NCBI RefSeq assembly: GCF_030812595.1
Contig: NZ_JAUSSZ010000019.1
Coordinates: forward strand, 1-51,212
DNA length: 51,212 nt
DNA from: Arthrobacter bambusae
GTDB lineage: Bacteria > Actinomycetota > Actinomycetes > Actinomycetales > Micrococcaceae
Direction: 5' to 3'
The translations under genes were made by a program, and so were the position numbers. Positions 39,774 through 47,318 of the stretch are shown here, in pieces. The stretch's first letter is position 1; every line of letters starts with the position of its first letter. A model generated the notes under the pieces. That model was given only the letters and a program-made list of their open reading frames with translations, was not told the DNA's origin and searched no databases.

Positions 39774-41426
39774 TTACGCGGCTACGAGTTCTTCCTTCGT
39801 GGCTTCCTCGCGGGCTTCCGTGAGGTAGCGGGCGTAGGCCGGGATGGTCAGGAAGGTGGGGAATTCCTCGGCGAGGGTTACCTCTTCGAAGATGCTGCGG
39901 GCATCGTTGAAGCGGTCGTCGTCGAAACGTTCGAGGCGTGCGAACTCCTCATCCAGCAGGTCGTTGATCCATTCTCGGGTGACCACTTCACCGGTGTCCG
40001 TGATGGCGCGGGAGTAGATCCACTGCCAAAGCTGCGAACGGGAGATCTCCGCCGTTGCCGCGTCCTCCATGAGGTTGTGGATGGCCACGGCACCGTTTCC
40101 GCGCAACCAGGACTCGATGTAGCGGATGCCCACCTCGATGTTGTTCCGGATGCCGGTCTCGGTGATCGTCCCCTCGGTGGAAGCGACGTCGATGAGCGCA
40201 CGGTCGTCCGGAATGACATCCTCGCGGGAGCGGTCCAGTTGGTTCGGACGATCGCCGAGTACGCCGTCGAACACTTCGCGGCACACCCGAACCAGATCCG
40301 GGTGCGCAACCCAGGAACCGTCGAAACCGTCGCCCGCTTCGCGGGTCTTGTCCGCGCGGACCTTCTCGAACGCTGCGGTGTTTGCGGCCTCATCCTTGCG
40401 GTTGGGAACGGCCGCGGCCATGCCGCCGATCGCCATAGCCCCACGGCGGTGGCACGCCCGGACCAGTTGCTCGGTGTAGGAGCGCATGAACGGCTGGGTC
40501 ATGGACACCTGGGCGCGGTCCGGCAAAACGAACCGCGGGCCGCGGGTGCGGAAGTTCTTGATGACGGAGAAGATGTAGTCCCAGCGGCCGGCGTTCAGGC
40601 CCGAGGCGTGATCGCGCAGCTCATAGAGGATTTCTTCCATTTCGAACGCCGCGGTGATGGTCTCGATCAACACCGTGGCGCGGATCGTGCCCTGGGGAAT
40701 GCCCAGCAAGTCCTGGGCCAGGACGAAGATGTCATTCCAGAGGCGGGCCTCGAGGTGGTTCTCTATCTTGGGCAGGTAGAAGTACGGGCCCTTGCCCTGC
40801 GCCAGCAAGCGGCGGGCATTGTGGAAGAAATACAGGCCGAAGTCCACCACGCCGCCGGCAACGGGCTTGCCATCGATGAGCATGTGCTTCTCCGGCAGGT
40901 GCCAGCCTCGGGGCCGGACCACGATGGTGGGCAGTTCCTCGGCAGCACGGAGCTTGTACTCCTTACCTTCGGGAGTGGTGAAGTCGATCCTGCGTTCCAG
41001 CGCATCGGTGAGGTTGAGCTGGCCTTGGATGACGTTGCGCCAGGTCGGGGTGGAGGAGTCTTCCATGTCCGCCAACCACACTTTGGCGCCGGAGTTCAGG
41101 GCGTTGATGGTCATCTTGCGGTCCACGGGTCCGGTGATTTCGACGCGGCGGTCCTCCAGCCCGGGGGCTGGGGGAGCGACGCGCCAGTTCGGGTCGTTGC
41201 GGATGTCCGCGGTCTCCGGGAGGAACCGCGGGTCCTGGCCACCCGCGATCTGGTTGCGGCGTCCGTGGCGGGCCTGCATGAGTTCCTGGCGCCGCTCCGC
41301 CGTCGCACGCTGCAGCTTCGCAACGAACTCCAAAGCATCCGGAGTAAGAACCTCGTTTTGCCGGGCAATGGGCTGCGCGGTCAGGGTGATCCCGTTGAGG
41401 GTGTAATTGTCGGTGAAGCTGTTCAT
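39774..41426 (-). CDS. aceB: Malate synthase A
   Basis: 550 residues from ATG at 41426 (MNSFTDNYTLNG), which has AGGAG about 8 nt before it; the long open frame further upstream lies in repeat DNA and is not coding. It condenses acetyl-CoA with glyoxylate to malate. The malate synthase signature RDHASGLNAGRWDYIF (about 269-284) is complete, and VRPRGWHLPEKHM, DFGLYFFHN and MTQPFMRSYTEQLV are the other conserved blocks of the A isoform. It is transcribed in the same direction as aceA but separated from it by 457 bp of repeats, so it may have its own promoter. Confidence 0.96.
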   Translation of the reverse strand: MNSFTDNYTLNGITLTAQPIARQNEVLTPDALEFVAKLQRATAERRQELMQARHGRRNQIAGGQDPRFLPETADIRNDPNWRVAPPAPGLEDRRVEITGPVDRKMTINALNSGAKVWLADMEDSSTPTWRNVIQGQLNLTDALERRIDFTTPEGKEYKLRAAEELPTIVVRPRGWHLPEKHMLIDGKPVAGGVVDFGLYFFHNARRLLAQGKGPYFYLPKIENHLEARLWNDIFVLAQDLLGIPQGTIRATVLIETITAAFEMEEILYELRDHASGLNAGRWDYIFSVIKNFRTRGPRFVLPDRAQVSMTQPFMRSYTEQLVRACHRRGAMAIGGMAAAVPNRKDEAANTAAFEKVRADKTREAGDGFDGSWVAHPDLVRVCREVFDGVLGDRPNQLDRSREDVIPDDRALIDVASTEGTITETGIRNNIEVGIRYIESWLRGNGAVAIHNLMEDAATAEISRSQLWQWIYSRAITDTGEVVTREWINDLLDEEFARLERFDDDRFNDARSIFEEVTLAEEFPTFLTIPAYARYLTEAREEATKEELVAA

Positions 41427-41525
41427 TTGAAAACTCCTAAAGCAAGAAGGAAGTTCGACGGCGGGCTGGGCGGCTGTGGTTGGGTTCGGCCTTCGGACCG
41501 GCATCGCTCTGCCTGCTATTCCCCA

Positions 41526-41754
41526 CGTCCCGGTTTCGACCTCGCTGAGCGAGGACGGACCGGGACGCAGGACCCCTTTTACGCAGGCTGCCGCGACACC
41601 GGCTCCTTCGGCCTTGTGCCCAAGGTGCCGGAAGGCAGCCGGGCAAGGTGATCCGGAAGCGTGCGTAAAGGGGCCCTGTCCCCGTCCTCGGACGAGCTTT
41701 GCGAGGCCCTTGGACGGGGATGGGGATAGCACGCGGAGGATTGCCTTGCCCGGC
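41526..41754. repeat. Nested inverted-repeat block
   Basis: Several inverted pairs lie inside one another or side by side. They are CGTCCCGGT (41526-41534) with ACCGGGACG (41559-41567), enclosing CCTCGC-TGA-GCGAGG; CCCCTTTTACGCA (41573-41585) with TGCGTAAAGGGG (41662-41673); GGCTGCC (41586-41592) with GGCAGCC (41634-41640); CCCCGTCC (41680-41687) with GGACGGGG (41712-41719); and GCCGGGCAAGG (41638-41648) with CCTTGCCCGGC (41744-41754). Arms of about 35 nt (from 41550 and back from 41690) are imperfect inverted copies of each other. Confidence 0.8.
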
Positions 41755-41758
41755 ACCC

Positions 41759-41856
41759 AACCAGCGCGATCGCATTGCCGGTCCGTAGGCCGGTGGTGAC
41801 CACTGGCTGGCACACAACCAGCGCGATCGCATTGCCGGTCCGCAGGCCGGTGGTGA
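41759..41856. repeat. Pair of 41-bp direct repeats
   Basis: Bases 41759-41799 and 41816-41856 are identical at 40 of 41 positions (T or C at position 28). Each starts AACCAGCGCGATCGCATTG and ends GGCCGGTGGTGA. The copies are 57 bp apart, start to start, between the palindrome block and the aceA stop. Confidence 0.9.
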
Positions 41857-41883
41857 GGCGAGCCCACCGTCGACGGGAGTTGG

Positions 41884-43203
41884 TTAGTGGAACTGGCCTT
41901 CTTCGGTGGATCCCACCAGGGCCAGGGTGGATGCGTTCGGGTTGAGCGCAGTCGCAATGTCGTCGAAGTAGCCGGTGCCGACTTCGCGCTGGTGCTTGGT
42001 TGCGGTGTAGCCGCGGGACTCGGAGGCGAATTCCTTTTCCTGGAGTTCGACGTAGGCGCTCATGCCTTCGCGGGCGTAGCCGTGGGCGAGGTCGAACATC
42101 GAGTAGTTCAGGGCGTGGAAGCCGGCCAGGGTGATGAACTGGAACGTGAAGCCCATGGCGCCGAGTTCGCGCTGGAACTTCGCGATAGTGGCGTCGTCGA
42201 GGTGCTTCTTCCAGTTGAACGACGGCGAGCAGTTGTAGGAGAGCATCTGGTCCGGGAATTCGGACTTGACGGCTTCGGCGAACTTGCGGGCCAGCTCGAG
42301 GTCCGGGGTGCCGGTTTCCATCCAGATCAGGTCTGAGTACGGGGCGTAGGCCTTGGCGCGGGCGATGCAGGGTTCGATGCCGTTGCGGACCTTGTAGAAA
42401 CCCTCGGCGGTGCGTTCGCCGGTGATGAACTGCTGGTCGCGCTCGTCCACGTCGGAGGTGATCAGGGTTGCCGCTTCGGCGTCGGTGCGGGCGATGACGA
42501 CGGTCGGGGCGCCGGCGACGTCGGCTGCCAGGCGGGCGGCGTTCAGGGTGCGGATGTGCTGCTGGGTGGGGATCAGGACCTTGCCGCCGAGGTGCCCGCA
42601 CTTCTTCTCCGAGGCGAGCTGGTCTTCCCAGTGCACGCCCGAGGCGCCGGCCTGGATCATGGATTTCATAAGCTCGTAGGCGTTCAGTGGGCCACCGAAA
42701 CCGGCCTCGGCGTCGGCGACGATCGGGACCAGCCAGTCCTCAACGCTCTGCACGCCCTCGGAGTATTCGATCTGGTCGGCCCGGAGCAGCGCGTTGTTGA
42801 TCCGGCGGACCACCGTGGGAACCGAGTTGGCCGGGTACAGGGACTGGTCCGGGTAGGTGTGGCCGGAGTTGTTCGCATCCGCGGCGACCTGCCAGCCGGA
42901 AAGATAGATGGCCCGCAGGCCGGCCTTGACCTGCTGCACGGCCTGGTTGCCGGTCAGCGCGCCAAGGGCGTTGGTGTATCCGCCTGTGGTCGCTTCTTCG
43001 GTGAGCTGCTTCCACAGCTTCTCGGAACCGCGCTTGGCGAGGGTGTGTTCTTCGGAGACGCGGCCGCGGAGGCGGACGACGTCGGTGGCCGAGTAATCGC
43101 GGGTGACGCCTTCCCATCGCGGGTTGGCAGCCCATTCGAGTTCCAGTGCGGCGGCCTGCTGCTGTGCTGAGGTGGGCTGCCCTGGTTCAAATGCTGCGGT
43201 CAT
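41884..43203 (-). CDS. aceA: Isocitrate lyase
   Basis: 439 residues, class length. The enzyme splits isocitrate into succinate and glyoxylate, the first step of the glyoxylate shunt needed for growth on acetate and fatty acids. The catalytic signature KKCGHLGGK has its cysteine at C202. Other conserved blocks are RWEGVTRDYSATDVVRLRG (30-48), LSGWQVAADAN, SVEDWLVPIVADAEAGFGG and LSYNCSPSFNWKKHLDD. It lies divergent from ramB, whose product probably controls it, and upstream of aceB. The gap to ramB carries strong inverted repeats. Confidence 0.97.
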   Translation of the reverse strand: MTAAFEPGQPTSAQQQAAALELEWAANPRWEGVTRDYSATDVVRLRGRVSEEHTLAKRGSEKLWKQLTEEATTGGYTNALGALTGNQAVQQVKAGLRAIYLSGWQVAADANNSGHTYPDQSLYPANSVPTVVRRINNALLRADQIEYSEGVQSVEDWLVPIVADAEAGFGGPLNAYELMKSMIQAGASGVHWEDQLASEKKCGHLGGKVLIPTQQHIRTLNAARLAADVAGAPTVVIARTDAEAATLITSDVDERDQQFITGERTAEGFYKVRNGIEPCIARAKAYAPYSDLIWMETGTPDLELARKFAEAVKSEFPDQMLSYNCSPSFNWKKHLDDATIAKFQRELGAMGFTFQFITLAGFHALNYSMFDLAHGYAREGMSAYVELQEKEFASESRGYTATKHQREVGTGYFDDIATALNPNASTLALVGSTEEGQFH

Positions 43204-43236
43204 TGTTCTGTCTCCTTTGACGCTACTTTGGCGTGT

Positions 43237-43321
43237 TGCTGAAAATGTCGCCCCGGCCGGTCTTCGCTGCGCCTTTGCATTTCCGATCGGCCGGGGCTTC
43301 TGTAGTTATTACTTTTCAGCA
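43237..43321. promoter_or_regulatory. Inverted repeats in the aceA-ramB gap
   Basis: The outer pair TGCTGAAAA (43237-43245) and TTTTCAGCA (43313-43321) brackets an inner 13-bp stem, GCCCCGGCCGGTC (43250-43262) with GATCGGCCGGGGC (43285-43297), one G-T mismatch. The block lies between the divergent aceA start (43203) and ramB. It could be an aceA leader hairpin plus paired regulator sites. Confidence 0.5.
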
Positions 43322-43354
43322 CTTCCAAACGGCTTTCTAGATAGAAACCATGGA

Positions 43355-43370
43355 AAGAAGTGCACTTCTT
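43355..43370. promoter_or_regulatory. Perfect 16-bp palindrome before ramB
   Basis: AAGAAGTGCACTTCTT at 43355-43370 is perfectly palindromic and ends 16 bp before the chosen ramB ATG (43387). An in-frame GTG at 43360 lies inside it, which argues that translation starts at 43387 and that the palindrome is a DNA site, perhaps for autoregulation. Confidence 0.5.
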
Positions 43371-43386
43371 CGCGTATTCTCAAGAA

Positions 43387-44871
43387 ATGTCACCTGTGAG
43401 CTGGAACCGCGAAGTACCGCCGCCGTCGTCGTCTGCTTCTTCCGCCGAACTGGACGTCATCAGCCTGGGCCGCCGCGTGCGGTACCTGCGCAAGCAAGCC
43501 GGGCTGACCCTCGACGACCTGAGTTCCGCCGTCGGGACCGCCCCCAGCCAGCTGAGCCTCATTGAGAACGGCAAGCGGGAACCCAAGCTGGGCCTGCTCA
43601 AGCAGCTCGCGGCGGCCCTGGACGTGGGTATCGAGCAGCTGCTCGGTGCGGAACCGCCCAGCCGCCGCGCGGCCCTGGAAATCGAGCTGGAACGGTACCA
43701 GCGCGGACCCCTGTACGAGTCGCTGAACCTGCCGAAAATCCGTGTCAGCTCGCGGCTTCCGCTCGATGTCCTCGAGTCGCAAGTGGGCCTCCTGCAGGAG
43801 CTTGAACGAAAGCTCAACGAGCAGGTCGCGACGCCGGAAGAAGCCCGCCGCGCGAACGGCGAGCTGCGTGCCATGATGCGCGAGCGCGGCAACTATTTTC
43901 CGGAGTACGAGGCCGAGGCGCAGAAGGTGCTCAAGGGCGTCGGGTACACGGCCGGTCCCTTGAGCCAGCACGTCATTGCGGATATCGCGGACCACCTCGG
44001 TTTCACGCTGCACCACGTGGGCGACCTGCCCCATTCCACCCGTTCGGTGACCGATCTGAAGAATCACCGAATTTATCTCACGCAGAGCCAGCGGCAGGAC
44101 CATGATCCGCGTTCGGTCCTTCTCCAAGCACTCGGACACTACGTTCTTGGCCACGAGACGCCCCGCAGCTACGGGGATTTCCTGGCGCAACGCGTCGCCA
44201 CGAACTATTTCGCCGCGGCGCTCCTGTTGCCCGAACAGGCCACCCTGGAATTCCTGCAGAAGGCGAAAGCCGCCAAGGAGATCGCGGTGGAGGATATCCG
44301 GGACGCCTTTGCCGTTTCCTACGAAACCGCGGCGCACCGCTTCACCAACCTGGCGACGAAGCACCTTGGCATCACCACCCACTTCCAGAAGACCCACCAG
44401 AGCGGCATCATCTACAAGGCCTACGAAAACGACGGCATTGCCTTCCCCCAGGACCACACCGGCGCCATCGAGGGCCAGCCGGCATGCAAAGCGTGGACTT
44501 CGCGTGCCGTGTTCGACGTTCCGGACAAGTTCAGCGCCTACAGCCAATACACCGACACTGTCTCCGGAACCTACTGGTGCACGGCCCGAACCGAGCGCTC
44601 AGCGGCGGGGGAGTTCTCGCTCAGCATCGGGGTGCCGTACCAGCACGTGAAGTGGTTCCGCGGGCGGGAAACGACGGCGCGGGCTACCTCGAGCTGTCCG
44701 GACCCGAACTGCTGCAAGCGCCCGCCGGCGTCGTTGGCTTCTTCCTGGGCAGGCAACGCCTGGCCGTCCGCCCGCGCCCACTCGCACGTCCTGGCCGCCA
44801 TGCCGCCGGGCGCCTTCCCCGGCGTCGACGAGACCGAGGTGTACGCGTTCCTGGAGGCGCACTCGCGGTAG
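43387..44871 (+). CDS. ramB: RamB-like regulator of acetate/glyoxylate metabolism
   Basis: 494 residues from ATG at 43387. An N-terminal Xre-type helix-turn-helix (LGRRVRYLRKQAGLTLDDLSSAVGTAPSQLSLIENGKREPKLGLLKQLAAAL, about 27-78) is followed by a coiled middle part, an IrrE-like (DUF955) segment with QALGHYVLGHE and RVATNYFAAALLLPE, and a DUF2083 C-terminal domain. That last domain has a cysteine cluster (SSCPDPNCCKRPP) and SHVLAAMPPGAFPGVDETEVY. This is the plan of Corynebacterium RamB, which represses aceA and aceB and controls acetate genes. Its position divergent from aceA supports the same role. The effector is probably an acyl-CoA or related metabolite. Confidence 0.92.
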   Translation: MSPVSWNREVPPPSSSASSAELDVISLGRRVRYLRKQAGLTLDDLSSAVGTAPSQLSLIENGKREPKLGLLKQLAAALDVGIEQLLGAEPPSRRAALEIELERYQRGPLYESLNLPKIRVSSRLPLDVLESQVGLLQELERKLNEQVATPEEARRANGELRAMMRERGNYFPEYEAEAQKVLKGVGYTAGPLSQHVIADIADHLGFTLHHVGDLPHSTRSVTDLKNHRIYLTQSQRQDHDPRSVLLQALGHYVLGHETPRSYGDFLAQRVATNYFAAALLLPEQATLEFLQKAKAAKEIAVEDIRDAFAVSYETAAHRFTNLATKHLGITTHFQKTHQSGIIYKAYENDGIAFPQDHTGAIEGQPACKAWTSRAVFDVPDKFSAYSQYTDTVSGTYWCTARTERSAAGEFSLSIGVPYQHVKWFRGRETTARATSSCPDPNCCKRPPASLASSWAGNAWPSARAHSHVLAAMPPGAFPGVDETEVYAFLEAHSR

Positions 44872-44901
44872 CTTGCTTGGGTGTTGCTCAGGGGCGCCGG
44901 A

Positions 44902-45495
44902 CTACCCCTTGAGGACCGGGTAGCTCAAGTGGGTGACGCCCACACCCTCGACGACGGTCGGGTTGCCTAAAGTGAGCGGCGCGCTCTCAAGGCGATCAAA
45001 TAGCCGGATACCGGATCCGAGCAGTAGCGGAACCAGGTCAACGCGGATCTCGTCGAGCAGCCCGGCTTCGAGGCACTGCCGAATGGTGTCCGCCCCGTGC
45101 ATGCCCACGAACTTGTCTCCCGCGGCTGCCTTTGCCTGCGCGACCGCGCTTTCCAGCCCGTCGGTGACGAAATACACCGTGGAATCGGCGGGAAGTGGCA
45201 CCTCGGGTTCCTCGTGGGTCAGAACAAAGGCCGGCCCACCGAACGGATGGTGCCCGCCCCACGCTCCGGCTCGATCCGAGGTGCGACGCCCCGTGAGCAT
45301 CGCGCCGACGTCGTTCTTCAAAGCGCGAAGGTACTCGGCGCTCGCCGGGGAAACGTGGAACGTGAAGTTAGGATCGGATGTCGGGACGTCGACGTCGCCT
45401 GAAAAGTACCAGTCGAAGACTTCGTCGACCCCGTCCTCGAGATCCGCCACGTAGCCGTCGAGGGACATCGACATGAGTGCAACTACCTTGGTCAT
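44902..45495 (-). CDS. Dihydrofolate reductase / RibD-C family protein
   Basis: 197 residues with AGGAGCAAG before the ATG. The family pattern is clear: VVALMSMSLDGYVAD at the N-terminus, MLTGRRTSD for the nucleotide site, GPAFVLTHEEP, VGMHGADTIRQCLEAGLLDEIRVDLVPLLLGSG, and LTLGNPTVVEGVGVTHLSYPV at the end. Members of this small family reduce a pterin- or pyrimidine-like substrate with NADPH, but most are of unknown role. It has no evident operon partner; the next minus-strand gene upstream stops at 45543. Confidence 0.9.
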   Translation of the reverse strand: MTKVVALMSMSLDGYVADLEDGVDEVFDWYFSGDVDVPTSDPNFTFHVSPASAEYLRALKNDVGAMLTGRRTSDRAGAWGGHHPFGGPAFVLTHEEPEVPLPADSTVYFVTDGLESAVAQAKAAAGDKFVGMHGADTIRQCLEAGLLDEIRVDLVPLLLGSGIRLFDRLESAPLTLGNPTVVEGVGVTHLSYPVLKG

Positions 45496-45542
45496 TACCT
45501 TGCTCCTTCAGTTTCGGCCCGGTTTGGCCGGCCGGGGCCAGG

Positions 45543-46076
45543 TCAAACGGACATTGCCCAAGACAAAGCGGCACCGCGGCGGGGCTCGGACGGGTCTATC
45601 AGCCGGATTCTATCCACGAGCCGCACGCGCTCGATGAGGGATGACTCGATGAGCGCCAGAACGAACGCATGGTCCTTGGGTCGTGCCGCAATGAGCTTCG
45701 CCGCGCAGAGATCGTAAGGATCCAGGCAAAGCCCCGTGCTGTTCCGGGTCCGCTCACTCCGTACGCCGACGAGGCGGTACTCCCAGTCCTCCGGGAGCAC
45801 CGCGGTCTCCCTTTCGGCCGCCTGGACATAGAACCCGAACTCTTTGTGGAACGGTGACCACTCACCGAGAGCGGAATCGATGCTGTCCGCAAGCGTGCCG
45901 GCGTCGTCGTCGGAAAACGGGGCAATGTCGACCGCGTCGGACGTGGTGATCGCCGCCGGTAGTTGGTCCTCCGTGAATGATCCCAGAATTGACTGGCTGC
46001 CGATTATGATCACGCGGTCGCCGTGGATGATGTCCGTAGCGGCCCGGATGGCGTGCTCAAGCTCATCGCGGCGCAT
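45543..46076 (-). CDS. Nucleotidyltransferase-like protein (DUF6036 type)
   Basis: 177 residues from ATG at 46076 (MRRDELEHAIRAATDIIHG). HGDRVIIIGSQSILGSF followed by TTSDAVDIAPFSDD resembles the GS...DxDI strand-turn pattern of minimal nucleotidyltransferases, with D52 as the only obvious acid of the DxD pair. DLCAAKLIAARPKDHAFVLALIESSLI is the helical part found in DUF6036 and AbiEii-like proteins. Such proteins are often one half of a toxin-antitoxin or abortive-infection pair. The only small gene upstream is a 41-residue ORF, so a partner is not established. Confidence 0.7.
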   Translation of the reverse strand: MRRDELEHAIRAATDIIHGDRVIIIGSQSILGSFTEDQLPAAITTSDAVDIAPFSDDDAGTLADSIDSALGEWSPFHKEFGFYVQAAERETAVLPEDWEYRLVGVRSERTRNSTGLCLDPYDLCAAKLIAARPKDHAFVLALIESSLIERVRLVDRIRLIDPSEPRRGAALSWAMSV

Positions 46077-46107
46077 GGCTGTACCGTACCCCCGGACAGG
46101 CCGATTG

Positions 46108-46233
46108 TCAGTAGCCGCCCCGCCGCCGCTCACGCTCAGCCAGAGCCCGACGGCGGAGCTTCCGCAGGATCTCCTTCACCTCGCCGGGTTGCGACGCGAT
46201 GTAGTCATTCGCGGTGTCAAAGTGCCCTGGCAT
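46108..46233 (-). CDS. Small 41-residue ORF, possibly a DUF1801 remnant
   Basis: ATG at 46233, TGA at 46108-46110. The first 22 residues, with FDTANDYIASQPGEVKEIL, resemble the start of DUF1801 (YdhG-like) proteins, which typically begin with xxVDEYIAxxPxxV. The rest is a short Arg-rich tail (RRRALAERERRRGGY), where a full DUF1801 protein would go on for 100 residues. Either a truncated gene or a real small basic protein. Purines before the start (GGGCGGGCGC) give only a weak ribosome site. Confidence 0.4.
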   Translation of the reverse strand: MPGHFDTANDYIASQPGEVKEILRKLRRRALAERERRRGGY

Positions 46234-46292
46234 GCGCCCGCCCCTTCCAGACTCGGCGGCCCCGGCCCGCCGTCGTCGTGCTCTCAGCGTAC

Positions 46293-47318
46293 CTAGCCGT
46301 GCAACTCACGGTAGGCCGCCGCGGCGGCCGGATGCAGCGGCACGCCTACCGTGCTGATAAGCGTCTCCGGGCTGAGGAACTGGACGCCCATGCTGGTTTT
46401 GGGAATGAGGTCCTGGGCATGGCCCACCAACAACTCCACGGTCTTCTTTACGACAGGACCGGGCAGGTCGTCCCGGCAGAGGAGCAGGTTGGCGACCCCG
46501 ACCGTCCACACGGCTGGAATGTCTTGGTAGCTGTTCCGCGGAACCAGGACGCGATCGTAGAAGGCGCCGAAACGTGACCGCGTCGCCGGGATCTGGCCGG
46601 AAAGATCGATCAAGCTGAGCCTGGCGTCTTTGTTCATGGCCGTGACGGCGGACGTCGGGACGCCACCAGACCAGAACAGCGCGTCCACGGATCCGCCACG
46701 GAGGGCTGCGAGTCCCTGGTTCAGGCCCAGGTTCACTTCCTTGAGCGTTTGTCCCGCGGACGTTGGGGCGTCCGCGGAGAGCCCCGCGGCCGCGATGATG
46801 CGGTGGGCGGTCAGCGATGTCCCGGAGCCGGCTTCCCCGACGGCCGCGGTCTTTCCGGCGAGCTCGCCGAAACTGCGGATGCCGCTGTCCTGCCGGACGA
46901 TGCAGTGGACATAGTTTTCGTACACCTTCCCCAGGGCCACAATCCTGCCGGCGTTCGTGGACGCCTGCTGTGCCGCCGTATCGGCAAGTGCGACGGCGAA
47001 ACTCGCCTCACCGTCGAGGAGCCGCCGGATATTGTCGAGGCTGCCGCCAGTTGTCAGGGGCTGCGCCTTCTCGGCTATTCCTTCGTGCTGGAGCAGGTCC
47101 GCGAGGAGGGTCGAGAACTCCAGGTAGAAGCCGCCGGACTCGCCGCCGGCCACCGTCAGGGAACTCGGACGTTCGTAGGCCATGCAGGAGGTGAGCGGCA
47201 GGAAGAGGCCGGCCAATCCCATCGCCAACCCGGCCTTCATCACTGATCGCCGCGGGGGACATGTCCAGCCTTTGCGTACGGCGCTTGGGAGGGCTGGAAC
47301 GTTTGGAGCATCAGCCAT
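46293..47318 (-). CDS. TAXI-family solute-binding lipoprotein
   Basis: 341 residues. An N-terminal cytoplasmic stretch has twin arginines (PPRRSVMK, 21-28), then a hydrophobic signal and a lipobox LTSC with C45; starting at M27 would give a classical lipoprotein signal. The mature part is of the TAXI type (TRAP-associated extracytoplasmic immunogenic): LTVAGGESGGFYLEFSTLLADLL, ITTGGS-like TTGGSLDNIRRLLDGEASFAVALADTA, and LAGKTAAVGEAGSGTSLTAHRIIAAAGL. TRAP permease genes are absent. Instead its start lies inside the 3' end of a histidine kinase gene (8-bp overlap), so it more probably senses a solute for that kinase. The ligand is probably a carboxylate such as glutamate or 2-oxoglutarate. Confidence 0.88.
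   Translation of the reverse strand: MADAPNVPALPSAVRKGWTCPPRRSVMKAGLAMGLAGLFLPLTSCMAYERPSSLTVAGGESGGFYLEFSTLLADLLQHEGIAEKAQPLTTGGSLDNIRRLLDGEASFAVALADTAAQQASTNAGRIVALGKVYENYVHCIVRQDSGIRSFGELAGKTAAVGEAGSGTSLTAHRIIAAAGLSADAPTSAGQTLKEVNLGLNQGLAALRGGSVDALFWSGGVPTSAVTAMNKDARLSLIDLSGQIPATRSRFGAFYDRVLVPRNSYQDIPAVWTVGVANLLLCRDDLPGPVVKKTVELLVGHAQDLIPKTSMGVQFLSPETLISTVGVPLHPAAAAAYRELHG

Larger units (their letters stand above)
41427..41883. other. aceA-aceB intergenic region, non-coding and repeat-rich
   Basis: 457 bp with no gene I can support. It begins with the aceB leader (ribosome site near 41434). It then holds a nested palindromic block (41526-41754) and two 41-bp direct repeats (41759-41856), which are listed separately. 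The last 27 bp precede the aceA stop. A promoter for aceB is expected here, but no clear -10/-35 pair stands out. Confidence 0.7.

Noticed and set aside
39345..41651. 768-codon open frame antisense to aceB
   Set aside because: Produced by GC-rich third positions of aceB and the exporter gene; it crosses their ends and the composition is not protein-like.
41760..41830. GCGATCGC as a HIP1-type element in the direct repeats
   Set aside because: HIP1 is a cyanobacterial signal; two occurrences inside one duplicated 41-mer are explained by the duplication.
41427..41957. N-terminal extension of malate synthase into the repeat block
   Set aside because: The extension is Arg/Pro-rich translated repeat DNA; the family start with a good ribosome site is at 41426.
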